This document shows positions 27,653-40,206 of a DNA stretch of 64,000 bases, piece after piece. The position numbers and the translations under genes are program-made. Each line of letters begins with the position of its first letter. The first letter of the stretch is position 1. Source of the stretch: Circinella minor (Eukaryota > Mucoromycota > Mucoromycetes > Mucorales > Lichtheimiaceae). Where the stretch lies: positions 57,694-121,693 of the forward strand of contig JAEPRB010000123.1 in assembly GCA_016758965.1 (NCBI GenBank). Reading direction: 5' to 3'. A model generated the notes under the pieces. It was not told where the DNA came from and did no database searches. It worked only from the letters and a program-made list of their open reading frames with translations.

Positions 27653-29970
27653 TTACAAATTTGTTTTTCCACAACATGAATTAGCTTCTGCCGATGCATA
27701 AGCACTTTTCGTGGATACCTTGTTCGTTGCAGGAATATCAATACCAGGATTACCCATAAAGAAATTAGTAGGTTTTAAACTAACACCCACAATATCCACT
27801 GGCATAATAGGGAAATCTTCCACACGAGGAATATGCGTCAAACCAAAGGTAATCCATGTAACAATACTTTGATTACGTACACTTTTCTTTTCTTTGATAT
27901 ATTGAGGAATACCTAAATTTTCTTTTGGATCACTTTGATAAATATGATAACCAGCAGGGAATTTTTGTTCACGATGATAAGGTGTGACCCAAAGATTCTT
28001 GGTAGCAAAAATAGCACGTTCATACACAATGGATCCAGGTTTGGCTAAAAGAGTAGGAGGGGAAGGATTATGAATTTTCCATCCAACAGGTTGTTTGGCA
28101 TAAGGATGAATCTTGTTTTCATTGATAATCTTCCAAGAACGATGTTTTTCAAGATTGGAAACACCTTGAGCATCATGTGTATCTTGAAATACTTTAGTCA
28201 CTGTCTTGAATCCATTACCAATCATATTATCAGGATGACCCACTGGATATTCAGAAGCAACCACATCTGTTTCGGAAACAGAGTTATTGATACCATCAAT
28301 CATGGGATCCACACGGAAACTGAATAAATGTTGATGATGTTGAGCATCGACTTGTGGAGCCACCATAGTACCATAAGGTGCAGCATCTTCATCTTTTGCA
28401 AGAACTTGAGTATTGAGTTCACCTGTTGCCTTGACATCAAATTGAATAGTACCATCTTGATAAAAGTAATAGTATAATCCATAATCATAATTGCCGGCTA
28501 TAACATTGTATCATATTAGTTTCAGTATTTTTTTTTTTTTGTTCATATATATCTAAACATCCCAAAAACGTTTATATATATACATTACCTGTGACAATAT
28601 GTGAAATAACCAAACGACGCGATCGTGCAGAATGAGCTTTTCCAGAACGATAATCGGTATGTTTAAATAACAAACCAGCATCTTCTTCATGAATACAAAT
28701 AGCTTTAGGAATAACCCATGGATGACCCTTTAAATCATTCAAAATAGCATCCATATAATAAATACTACCAACACAATCACAACCTAATTCTAATGAATTA
28801 GAAAGGAAACCCATACCATATTCTCCCACATCAAAAGCCATTTTGTGATTATAAGGTTCATAAGGATTAGCATAAGGAACCACCATTTCAGCAAGTGATA
28901 AACGATAAAATAAGGGTCGTATCGAACCATCCATATCTTGATAGGTTAAATTATTAAGCACCAACCCTTCACGATGATTAAAACCAATATGCATATTCCA
29001 TTTTTGCCATGAAATTTCTTTTCCACGGAGTGTAAAACTGACACCTTCCGGTTGAATGATTTGAATAGGTTTAAGATCCTTGCGTAAGTTTTCTTCACCC
29101 AGATGTTCAGGTAAGAAATGATGATTTTCTAAAGGAATCGTAGGACGTTCAAATTGACTATTTCGACGTTTAGCAATAATAATATCGATTACTTTCTTTG
29201 TATTGACATCTATATAATAGAATACCCAAGTTTTTTTTTAATATAAAAGAGATTTTTTTTTTCAAATGATGCATCCTCCTTCTCCCATACAACACATGTC
29301 ACTTGTTTACTACTTTACCATAAAGTGGATTGAAATCCAATGGATGAGCATATTGATTATCATCCGGTGATGTACGTAAATAACAAATAGCTTGAACCAA
29401 ACGTTTACCCTTGATATGACTCCAACCAATACCCCAAGGATCAATAAAAACTTGATTCATATCTGTAATACCAAGTTTACGACATTCTTCAATAACTAAT
29501 GGATCACGTTTCATAGCATCTTCTGCTTCAATCATTTCAAATGGAGTCACAGTAGGTTGTTGACCTTCTTTTTTGATCCATTCTGTAATAGTATTTTTTG
29601 TCAATGAAATAGTGATATCATGAACAACACCACTATATATATAAAGAGTGAGAGAGAGAGATGAAATTAATTTAAAACGTCGTAAAACAAATAAAAAAGA
29701 GGTAAGAGGGGGGGGGATAAATGATAATGATATAAATTACCTTGGTCTATCAATTAAAACAACAAGTGCTTCACGTTCAATTTCTTTTACTTTGGGAAGT
29801 GTTGGATCATAACCAAAATAACCCATCACGTCTTCTTTAAAAGGTTCCTTGAGTGTGATACTATTAAAAATATAATCACCATCATCATGTTCTTTACGAA
29901 CAAGATCACTAGCACGATGAATTTCATCAGCTGTCAATGGGTCCATTGGATGTTGTGTTATACTAGTCAT
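27653..29970 (-). CDS. Copper amine oxidase
   Basis: Four exons on the minus strand: 29741-29970, 29319-29632, 28589-29209 and 27653-28497, in total 2010 nt or 669 residues. It oxidises primary amines to aldehydes with release of ammonia and hydrogen peroxide, using copper and a topaquinone made from a tyrosine. All key parts are visible: NYDYG with the precursor Tyr392, the catalytic base Asp308 in AFDVGEYGMGF, copper ligands His443 and His445 in HHQHLF, and His610 in LTHIPRVEDFPIMP. No signal peptide is seen at the N-terminus (MTSITQHPMDPLTADEIHRA), so it is probably intracellular. The last residues (SCCGKTNL) are not a clear peroxisome signal. Such enzymes usually let fungi use amines as nitrogen source. 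The enzyme looks complete. Confidence 0.95.
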
Positions 29971-31469
29971 TGTTTATATTTGAATCAGATGGAAAAAAAA
30001 AAGAGAAGAAGAATAGTTGTTTTATATCAATTATGTAAGAAAGAAAAAAGATAAAAAAAAAACGATTCTCATTATTTATATAACTTTTTTTTTTTTTTTT
30101 AATGATAGAAATTATTTGTTCTAATGTAGGTTGTGGCGTGGGATAAAAAAAAAAGATAGATTTTCCTTTATCATCTTCTCATCATCTTATTATGTCTTTT
30201 GTGTTAAACAGGATAAAATGTTGTATAATTTCGTTTTTTTGACATTCGGACCCAATTCCCATAAATTTGATAACCAAAAAAAATAAAGTTGATTGCTGGG
30301 TTTTTATTTTATCTCTTTATTTGATGATAATTATTGAATGAATTGTATACTAACTAACAAAATAACTTTGATTCTAACCGGCGCTTAATGCCGTTTTATG
30401 TATGATACCATATAGATTATAGACATTCATTTGGTTATTTTTTTTAATTGAGATTAATCATACGTAGATACAAAGTTATAATTTGAATAGTTTATTCTAT
30501 TACGTATTCATTATTGCACTTATCGTTTACTTTATTCCTTAACGTCCATTTAATAAGTTCTTTTACCTTACAGAGATATGTAGATATTAAAAATTGAATC
30601 GCCAAAAAAAATAAATTACTTTTAGGTGTACATACATTTTGTTTATAAAAGTCTTTGTCACAGAGTTCAGTCATTTATTCGCACGATGATATTATATACG
30701 TATAAAGACTAGTAGGTTAATGGTACCAATAAGAGAAGAAATACAGCTTATAATAGCATTAAGAAAGAGTATGGGAAATATACTCCACAAAACATTTGAG
30801 AAATCTTCAATTGATATTAAAACATACATATATGTTACATAAATTTAAATTAGTAAAAACTATTACTACGTATTTTTATTATATAGACATAATCTTATCA
30901 AAATATAAACAGTTACGTACTTGTCGTCCTGTAACTTTTATATATTGTATTAAATAATAAATAAAAGGACGCAATATTTCTTTAAATTATTATCTACCTG
31001 AGAACGTTGAATGATGTATTATAATAGTGTAATCACGAACAAAAAACAACAACAGAGAGAACTACGTATTAAAATATGTATCTAATAATAAGTTTACCGG
31101 CGCACTTTTCCGTTGTGTCATATCACAGGTTCTTAATTAGCATAAAAAAAAAAGTCTCACCCAATCCCCTCCCCCCCCAACCCCCAATTTTTATTAAATT
31201 ATTTATTGTATGACAAAGAAGTAAACTGATAAGCCCAAGAATTTTATTTATACCAAGTTTAGTTAAAAAAAAAGGGTGCCGGGAGATACGACTTTCCTCA
31301 CTTTACACTTGTAAAAATAAAATAAAATTATTCTCATCCAATAAAGTAAGTTTATTTTCTTAACCCAGTATAATAATAAAGTCTTATTCACTTTCAAAAA
31401 AAAAAAGCATTATTTATTATACTTTGTGGTATCGAATAAAGAATGTATATTCTATACATTATTTTTATT
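29971..31469. other. Intergenic stretch, no gene seen
   Basis: Upstream of the amine oxidase gene and downstream of the HIRIP3-like gene. AT-rich with several TACGTA motifs and a short C run near 31170. No coding frame or RNA gene was recognised. Confidence 0.55.
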
Positions 31470-33041
31470 TTAATCACTATCAGAACCTTGATCACCAAGA
31501 AATGATAAATCTAGATCCGAAGTCTTTGCAATCTAATATTTAGATAATTAGATATATAAATATAATCTGTCATAAAAAATAAATAAAGATAAGAATATAT
31601 ATATATATATATTTACCTTGGATGAAGTACTGTTATCTTCTTCTTCTTCATCATCATCATCAGATGTAATAATACGTCTCTTTCGTTTATTTTTAGCTGT
31701 AGTAGTAGGTTGTGATTGTCTTGTAGTTCGTCTATTACGAATTTTTCCATCTTCATCATCATCCAAAATATTTTCTGTATTTAAACTATCAATTTCAGCT
31801 TTTAATTCTCGTTCTGCTTTCACTTTTTGACATTTTTCTAAAGTTGGACGTCCTATTTTTTAAATAATGAAGAGAGATGAGTGTATGTGGAGAAAAAGAA
31901 AAAATGGAAGAGTATATATATAAATATTTAACCTTCAACACCTAATTCATGAAGTATCGATGATAATTTATTAATTTGTTTACTCAAATTAAGTCCGGCA
32001 AGTTCAGTATTCCATTTCTTTCTTACACCACATTTATAAATATATGATTTTAATCGTTTAATCTTTTCTTCACTTGCTGATGACTATTCATATATATGAG
32101 GAGAGTGATACTCAGTACAAATAAAACTTTTCCCTTTACATCTAACCTTTTTTACTTACAGTTTTAGAATGATCCATCTTTTTTTGTTTTCCTTTTTCTT
32201 TTGTTAAAGAGGTTACTACTCTATCCTCATTATCATGATCCGATTCACTCTTTTCTGGTGTTTTAATATCTAATGCAGATGGTTTGGATAAAGTAGTACG
32301 TTTTTGTTTTTTCGTCTTTGGTAAGGATGATTCCTTTTTTTTAACTATCAAATCATCCTCTTCATCTAAATCACTCTCTTTTTGTTTTTCATTTGTAGAT
32401 TCTGGACTTTTCAGAATATCTTTTTCTACTTGTTCTTCTTCTTCTTCTTCTTCATTGGCCACTTCACCCTAAATCATAAAAAATAATAATAATTATACAC
32501 TAAAAAATTCTATCTATTGGAAATATATATATTTTTACTTACAAGTGCTTTATCTAAAAGTTCATTGATCATAGATTTCCATGGTTTTTTCTTTAATGCA
32601 CCTTCTTCAAGTTTCTATTTAAAGAAAGTTTATTATTACACATATCCATTAAAATAAAAAATAAAGGGGCTTCTTATATAAACAACTTACAAGGTCTTTT
32701 TCAAGATCGTTTCTTACTGTTGAAGCTGTTAAAATACTAAAAATATAAAAGCACCCACCATTACCATATATATATATATATATATATATTTCAACATTTA
32801 ATTTTCTTTTATTTTGTCAATCATACTATTCTATATATATATATATATATAAATATTACTTTGGATCACCATCTCGTATAATACTAGAACCAAAAAAAAA
32901 ATAAAATAAAAAAATTAGTTTTTAGTGTCTCTATGGATCTCTCTAATTATAATAAATTCCCTTTATATATTTAAAAAAATACCTTTTTAATAAATCATAA
33001 AATTCTTTTGAATTTATTAATTTTTCATTAACGTGTGTCAT
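31470..33041 (-). CDS. HIRIP3-like (CHZ-type) histone chaperone
   Basis: Eight exons on the minus strand: 32983-33041, 32860-32883 (24 nt), 32691-32736, 32543-32614, 32160-32468, 31933-32083, 31617-31852 and 31470-31532, in total 960 nt or 319 residues. HIRIP3/CHZ proteins bind H2A-H2B dimers in the nucleus. The N-terminal 70 residues form a small helical domain (LTASTVRNDLEKDLKLEEGA, then KKPWKSMINELLDKAL), as at the start of HIRIP3 and in DEK-C domains. A long Lys/Glu/Ser-rich acidic linker follows. From about residue 171 the conserved C-terminal module reads IKRLKSYIYKCGVRKKW, then LHELGVEGRPTLEKC. The tail has an Asp/Glu run (DDDDEEEEDN) and ends FLGDQGSDSD, a CHZ-like ending. It lies head to head with the CENP-O-like gene. 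Confidence 0.8.
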
Positions 33042-33251
33042 TATCTTGGCCCACCTAAAAGTGTGAAAAAAAAAGAGGGGAATATTATATATATAAAAGA
33101 AACGCGTATTCTACGTGTTTCGTTTGTGTTGTCTGTGCGGGAACGTAAAAAAAAAAAAAAAAAGATACGCGATTTTGTTCTTTCCCTTTTTATTGTAAAA
33201 CGCGCAGCTTCTTTTTTTTTTTCGAAAAAATTGAACATTAAAACGTCAAAC
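33042..33251. promoter_or_regulatory. Bidirectional promoter region between the HIRIP3-like and CENP-O-like genes
   Basis: Only 210 bases separate the two start codons, so both promoters and 5' leaders must fit here. It is richer in GC and CpG (ACGCG at 33101 and 33170, CGCGC at 33200) than the surrounding DNA. No specific transcription-factor site was identified, although ACGCG is the core of the MBF/MluI box in fungi and would fit cell-cycle control. Confidence 0.55.
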
Positions 33252-34564
33252 ATGGAATTAGATTCAAACTTGTTGTAAGTTTTAAACCAACTCTCTTCTC
33301 TCCTTTTTTTTTTTTTTTTTTTATTTATGGTTTGAAATTAAAAAAAAAATAGTCTTCCTACACGACAAGATCAATTAAAAGCTCAAGTAACTGAATTAAG
33401 GAAACGATGTAAAGTTTATAATAAAATTATCATACTATATATATATATATATATAAACTAATTCGTTGAGAAATAAAACTTTATATAAAAGTATTAAAAG
33501 CCAATGAAGAAAAAGAAAAATTAAAAAGAGAAATTATGGAAGAAGATATTGCATATATTGCAACAACAAAATTTTCTGAAGAAATTAGAGATACAACAAG
33601 AGAAAAAGCATCCGAATTAAAAGATAAACAACAAAAGGTAAAAAGACACCCTTCCTCCTCCAAAATAAAAGAGATAGATATTAACAAAATGAATGAATGA
33701 AATAGATTTTAGATCAATTAATGGAAACTGTTGAAGCACGTTGTGTACAAGAATTAATTGGTTATTATCGATTATCAGGTCGAACAACATTTACATTTCA
33801 AAATTATCGTGGTATTCGTCTTGAAACATTTTATAGACGTAAGAATATATATGTTCCAATATTACATGTAAAAAGAAAGAGATATAACCTTTTTTTTTTT
33901 TATTTAACAAAAATAGAAACCTATTATGAACCTTATTATTTGCTTTTTTTACCTAAACAACCAAGCATTCATTATAGTCCATATGATTTTACAAATTATA
34001 TACTTTCAAAAAATACACTTCCTAATTTTATACCTTTAAAAAAAATTACAAATGAACTTTTTCCTTGGGATATGGATGTAAGTTGTATCTTATATATTGT
34101 AAAAAAAACAAAAACAAAACACTCATTATTATATATATATATATATATGATAGACATATCTTCGTATTATTCATGATTTTTTATTAGCTTATGTTGGAAG
34201 AAGAGAACAATATGAAACATTAAGAAAATTATCTAATATACCACACCATCATATAATTTCTATCACATTACCTCATCCATCTATTCGATTCATTCAATTT
34301 ATTAAAAAATTAAAGGATAAAAGGTAATATATATAAATATAATAACTAATGGAATACATATCAATAACTAATACGCTCTCTTTCTTTTTTAGTCAATTAA
34401 TAATAGAATTAAATTATGAAAACTTAGTTAATGATTTACCAACAAAAGTAAAAATCATTGAAAAAAATCATTCTTCTTCTTCTTCATTCATAAATGATTA
34501 TAGTAATGAAGAAAATATATTTTTAAAAAATAGACTTCCTGAAGCATATAAATTAGCATTTTAA
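33252..34564 (+). CDS. CENP-O/Mcm21-like kinetochore protein
   Basis: Seven exons: 33252-33274 (23 nt), 33353-33408, 33492-33637, 33706-33838, 33917-34077, 34154-34323 and 34393-34564, in total 861 nt or 286 residues. CENP-O is a subunit of the inner-kinetochore COMA/CCAN complex. The protein starts with a coiled coil of about 75 residues (TELRKRCK through EKASELKDKQQK), then the globular domain: YYRLSGRTTF, RGIRLETFYRR, YYEPYYLLFL and NTLPNFIPLKKI, which follow the family pattern of a strand-rich core and the H/N-T-x-P-x-F-I-P-L segment. Length is normal for CENP-O (about 300). The assignment rests on architecture and a few conserved segments, so it is probable, not certain. Convergent with the RNB gene, 163 bases apart. 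Confidence 0.7.
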
Positions 34565-34727
34565 AAAATCATGATTCATCTCATTTTCATAATATACACT
34601 ATTATTTTTTTTTATTTTTAAAAAAACAAAACACATGTTTGGTATATTTATTCCTAAGAAATAAATTATTTTTTCTTTTCGTATATAAGATATATATATA
34701 TATATAAAAAGAAAAAGTGTTTTTTTT

Positions 34728-36241
34728 TTAGGGTCGTTGTGCAAATGGATTAATAGGATAAACATTAATAATAGGAGGAGAACGTTGCATATTCACTTGA
34801 ATTAATACATCAAATGTTGTAAATACTTTAAATCGTTGCATTCCTGTAGATTCATTTATATCCTCACTTGATGCGACTTGTTTTATATCATCTGATTTAA
34901 CAACTGGAATACCAGGAAAAGGTGGATCATTCACATCATCATCTTCTACATATTGTTTTGGATCTTTTATATCTTCTTTTTCACCAGGCATGACACTATC
35001 ATGTGGTATACTTTCTTCTCCTTCTTCTTCTTCTTCTCCACCAAACGTAGTCACCATTTCACCTTTTTTCCAATAAACATCCATAGAAAGATCAGAAGCA
35101 TGAAATACGTGACGATGTAATGGTAATTTATCTGTATGAATTCGTTTTTCAATACCATATTCAGGTACAATAATATCAAATGCATCACTTAATACTTGTA
35201 CAACAATAGCAGGTCGAATAATAGATCCTTGACTTCGTGTCAAATTATTTAAATAATGGGCTAAATATAATTCAATATTTTGATCTTGAGCATTTTTAGC
35301 ACCATCACGACATCGATTACATTGAACAGCAATTTCTTGAGCTTCTTTTTTATTATATCCACAAGATCCTATCAATAAAAAATAAAAAATAAAAAAATAT
35401 ATATATTGGTTTCATTTTTTTTTTTTTTTAAAAAAAAAAAAAATAGTTTACCTGCTTCTCGAAGAGCTGCTTCTAATTGTCGATGAACAATGACATCAGC
35501 ATATCGACGAATAGGGGATGTAAAATGAGTATATAATGGTACATTAAGAGCATAATGAGTATATTTAGAAACATCCAAAGTACCAGTACAAAAATATTTT
35601 GCACGTTGCATAGGTTTTATAGCCATTACAGTCAGTACAGATCGAACATGATCATCTTGAATTGCATTAAACGATGCTTGTAAATTGCCTGCAGAAGATC
35701 CATCTAATTCATAACCTAATTCTTCAGATAATTTTAAAAATTCCGTCTAAATTTTTTATTTAGTTTTATATATCAAAAAAAAAACCCCCTCCCCTCCCAC
35801 ATCCTTTCTTTCTCTCCTCTCTCCCCCCACCTTTTTTTTTTTTTTTTTTTTTTTTACTTACCAAACGTCTTTCAATAGGTGGTTCATGACGACGTAAAAG
35901 TGCTTCCTCTGGAAAACGACTACAAATCTTTTGAGCGACACTCATATTAGCACATAACATAAATTCTTCAATAAGTCGATTGGCTTCTTTTAATTCATAA
36001 ATCCAAACATCTTCAGGTTCTCCAGCTTCATTTAATTTAAAACATAAACGAATCGAATTAATAGATAAAGCACCATTTTCAAATCTTCGTTTTCTCATAT
36101 GTTTGGAAAGTTGATATAAATAAGTAATATCTTGTTCCACTGAACTTCTTGAATAACCCATAATGATGGATGTTTTAGGAAGTCCATGACCATCAATAAC
36201 ACTTTGTGCATCATCATAAGCTAATTTAGCACATGACCTAT

Positions 36242-36279
<38 letters not shown>

Positions 36280-37096
36280 AGATATCAACTCTTCTTCCCT
36301 CCTATCCCTCTTCTCATCTTATTTAAAATACATTACTTGATAATAGTTCTTCCAAACCAAGTATCTATAATATTGCCAGTACTATCCATTTTCCAAATAA
36401 CTGAAAAGGCAAGTCTATAATATATAATGAATGATTCATTAGAACCAGATAGTCTCCCCTTTCCATCAACAAATAAATTTACCTTTCAACACCAGGATTT
36501 AAACTACATAATTCTTCACAAAGTAAATTGGGTAACATAGGAATCACTCGATTAACAAGATAAGTACTTGTACCTCTTTCTCTAGCTTCAGTATCTAAAG
36601 GACTATATTTTCGAAGAAAATAAGATACATCTGCAATATGTACGCCTACTTCAAAATGACCCTCTTCTAATGTTTTTACATGAACAGCATCATCCAAATC
36701 TATATAGCAACCCCCCCCCGAAATAAATGTTAATATTATTATACATACATATATATGTGTATGTGCGGGCAAAAAAATTTTTTTTTTTTTTTTATATTAC
36801 CTTTTGCTGTTGCAGGATCAATTGTAAAAATACGTGTATCCGTTAAATCACGTCTTATTTTATATTCAATTTGAGGTATATTCCAAGGTGTTTTTGGTAA
36901 TCCACCTAAAGCATGATTTGAAAAAGACTCATCTTTGACTTGATTATCTGCAAGAATAGCTTGTGTTTCTGAAACAACTGTACCAACAGGTCCAAGATAA
37001 CCAATAATTTGACCAATAGGATGTTGTCCAAATATAGACCATTTTGTAATCGTTGCCTTTTTTTTTTTTTTTCAAGTAAGTTTTTTGTTTTCTTAA

Positions 37097-37137
<41 letters not shown>

Positions 37138-39540
37138 AAAGATGACTTACTGTTAATAAAGTATTTTCATAATCATTGGCTTTTTCAAATACATCAAGAG
37201 GTGCACGTTCTACTGGAATAGCAATGAGTGGCGTACGTTTATCTGTTGGTTTAAACCATACAAAATGAGGTTGTTTTGATTTTTCATTATCATTATTTTG
37301 TGGTTGATCCTTGTTATTCGTATGATGAGGTCTTTCAACATATAAAATTCTAATATAAATTATTTTTTTTTTAAGTAAAACCCTTCCAAAAGATACTCCC
37401 TCCCACACATCTGCCACAACTTTTTTTTTTTTTTTTTTTTTACCCTGCAAATTTTTGATCTTTCGGTCGATCCAAAATACCAACAATTTCACCACAATAT
37501 TTAGGTTTACTTTTATCCATGTCTTCATCTTCCACTGGTTCTTCTTTCGTTTCAATCCCTTGAGTTTCATTTTCTTCTTCGTTGGCTGTGGTTGCTTTTT
37601 CAGCATCGCGTTTACGCATTTTTTCTTTTTTTAATTGCCAAATTTTTTCCACATCTAATAATCGAACAGCGACACTATCACCTTCTAATCCACGATTGCG
37701 ATCCCGTTGACCAAAAATAAATATATCATGATCAAGATGATCCGATGTCACATAGGCATCGGATCGATTTCTTTTATTGATTCGTAAATTGCCTTGAATT
37801 AATTTTCCTTGTTCAATTTCTTTCAGTATCGATTCTTTATTCATATAAGGAGAAAATAAAGTGCGACGGTTTTGTGGATTACGATCATCAGGATGTATAT
37901 AATGATGTGATCTAGATCCTCCTCTTGATTGTTGTTGTTGTTGTCCTTCTCCTTTATTATAATACACATAGATACAACAACAACAAAAAACAAAATAGGG
38001 AGATGAAAATTTAATAAATTAAGAAATATTTATATATGATTGAAAATGTGAATTTGACTTACTTGGTTTTCTTGAATGAAAATCTTTATTTGATGATGAT
38101 AAAGTAGTTGAAGGAGGAGGAGGAGGAGGTCGACGTTCAATAATACTTTCAGATAATATACGATCACCCTCTGAAGATCCATCCTGTTGTTGGAAATGAG
38201 GATGATGATGATCTGTCACTAAATCATCCGATGCAAAATGAAATTGATCTACTTGACCATCATGAAAAGAAAGTACAAGAGGTTCTTCTTCATGTTTACG
38301 TACATTATTATAATTTGATCTGAAATTAAAAGAGGTGGATGTTCCATGTGTTGGACGATACGATCTTCCTCCTCTACTACCACCACCATATTCACTAATT
38401 TCAATAGGAAGCGATCGATCATGCGCTAAATGTTGCATTTTACTACTCACAGAGGTACCAAATTTTTGTTTTTGTTGTTCTTTCATTCGATCCGTTTTCT
38501 TTTTTGAACTGACTTTTTCTTCATTGGTAACACTACTTTTTTTGTGGGTGGATGTTTCTTGAAAAGTGATACTTTTATCATTATTATCCGTAGATTCCTC
38601 TTTTTCTTTCTTGGATTTCTTTTTTCTTTTTTTCTTTTGTTGATCAGCAGAAGGTTCATTGGATTCAATAGACTCTTTTTTCATGGATCCATCGTCATTT
38701 TCTGTTTCAATCACATCTTTTTGTTTTTTCTTCTTTTTATTTTTGAGTGGTTGATCAACAACAGAAGAAGATTCCTCTTTCTTTGTCGTATCCTTGGATG
38801 CGTGTTCTCCAGAAGAGGATGTTGATAAAGAGGGTTGCTCTTTTTTCTTGGATTTCCGTTGTTTTGATTTTTCTTTTTTAGGTCCCTCTTCTTTAGGTGT
38901 CTCCAACGTTTCATTTTCTGATGTCTTTTTCCATTGTTTTTCCTTTTTCTTTTTTGTTACACCATCTTCTTCTTTATCCATGGATGATGTCTCGTTATCA
39001 GTTTGTGTAACATTTTCTTTTCCTGCCGTAGTAGTTGTTGTTGTTGTTGACTTTTTCTTATTTTCTGGATCGATCGTGATTGCATTGTCATGTGGACCAT
39101 GCGTTACTTCATGCATGTCATGATGTTTTTCATAACGTTGGTGTGTATCCCCATGTGAACCACCTCCACGTCCTCTAAAACTTCCACGTCCTCTAAAATC
39201 ACCACGACCACGCGATCCACGCCATCGACCCCCATGACCGCGTTTTGAAAAAAAACTTTCACCATTTCTTTTAGGATTAGGATGCCAACTATCTTCTTTT
39301 TTTATGAATTCATCGTGTGTGGATTGAGATGGACCCTTCTTTTTTTTGGACCATTTATAAAAATATCAGTAAAAAAAAAAAAAAAAAAAGTGGTTTCTTT
39401 TATATATATCGTTTCCTCCCCCACCCACCCTTTCCTTTTATATATATATATATATATAATTCAATTTCTTGAGAAAGAGATATATAGTTTACCTTTTTAT
39501 CATTTTGTTTCTTATTCTCTTCAATAATAGAATCACCCAT
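34728..39540 (-). CDS. RNB-domain exoribonuclease of the SSD1/DIS3L2 family, catalytic residues present
   Basis: Ten exons on the minus strand: 39493-39540, 38063-39338, 37444-37951, 37151-37349, 36801-37056, 36483-36699, 36337-36414, 35862-36237, 35452-35746 and 34728-35368, in total 3894 nt or 1297 residues. The first 440 residues are disordered: an RG-rich stretch ([20 protein letters not shown]), then a long Lys/Glu/Ser-rich segment and poly-Pro/Gln patches, typical of an RNA-binding granule protein. Cold-shock-like domains start around [19 protein letters not shown], with NRSDAYVT. The RNB domain has DPATAKDLDDA with Asp757, 763, 765 and 766 at the spacing of active RNase II enzymes, and [15 protein letters not shown] with the conserved Arg pair. 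Acidic insertions lie near the C-terminus. Length and N-terminus match fungal Ssd1/Sts5, which in yeasts have lost catalytic Asp residues; the site here matches active DIS3L2. Confidence 0.88.
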
Positions 39541-40206
39541 TCTTTTTTTAATTAGGTGGGAGTTATTATAATAGAAAAAAATATATACATATATAGAGTG
39601 AGGAAAAAAAAAAAAAGTTTAAAAAGAAGGACGTAAGTTATATGATTTTTCATATTCCGGTCCAACTCTTTTTTTTTTTCACTCGGGGAGGAAAGTGAAA
39701 AAATTATTACGTTTATTACTATTTTAATGTAATAAAAAAAGATGGCTGTTTTAATAAAGTATTTAAAAGAAGAAAGAGGGGAAGAATACTTATATCTAAT
39801 TGGATTTCTTTTTTTCTTATTCAATTTATATGATTTTATTATATTTAGGATGATCGTTTATAAATTATTCTTTCTAGACTATTTATCAAGTACATGATGA
39901 ACGATTTGGATTTTCAATATTGAATATCAATAAATAAAATTTTCTATTTATTTTTTTTTATTTATGGAATTGCTTATACACTATGGGATTCAATAGAATC
40001 TTTTTTTTTTTAAAAAAAAAGGAAAAGAAAAATCATGCAAAAAAAAAAAAAAAAACAAAAAAATAGTATTTTTTTTCCCTCCCCAATGCGGGGGAGCAAA
40101 AAAAAAAAAAAGAACCGGGAAATTTTCATTGGCGGAGACGATCATGATCAAGTAAGGAAAGGGCGCGTACACATGGAACACCCTCTTCTGAAATCCACTC
40201 TCTGCG
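39541..40206. promoter_or_regulatory. Divergent intergenic region between the RNB gene and eL27
   Basis: 666 bases that must hold both promoters. The part next to eL27 (40120-40206) is pyrimidine- and GC-richer (CACCCTCTTCTGAAATCCAC), as expected of a ribosomal protein 5' leader. The rest is A/T homopolymer. No defined element was recognised. Confidence 0.5.

Noticed and set aside
31618..31830. Plus-strand Ser-rich open frame opposite the HIRIP3-like gene
   Set aside because: It is the antisense shadow of the Asp/Glu/Lys-rich linker of the real gene; the same applies at 32284-32472 and 38794-39123.
33721..34176. Single long reading of 151 residues inside the CENP-O-like gene
   Set aside because: It reads through an intron of length divisible by three (33839-33916); splicing it gives the conserved FYRR-xTYYEPYY join.
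35766..35861. Extension of the RNB protein by a Lys/Gly-rich tail
   Set aside because: This is intron sequence after the GTAAGT donor at 35861; the family match resumes in the next exon.
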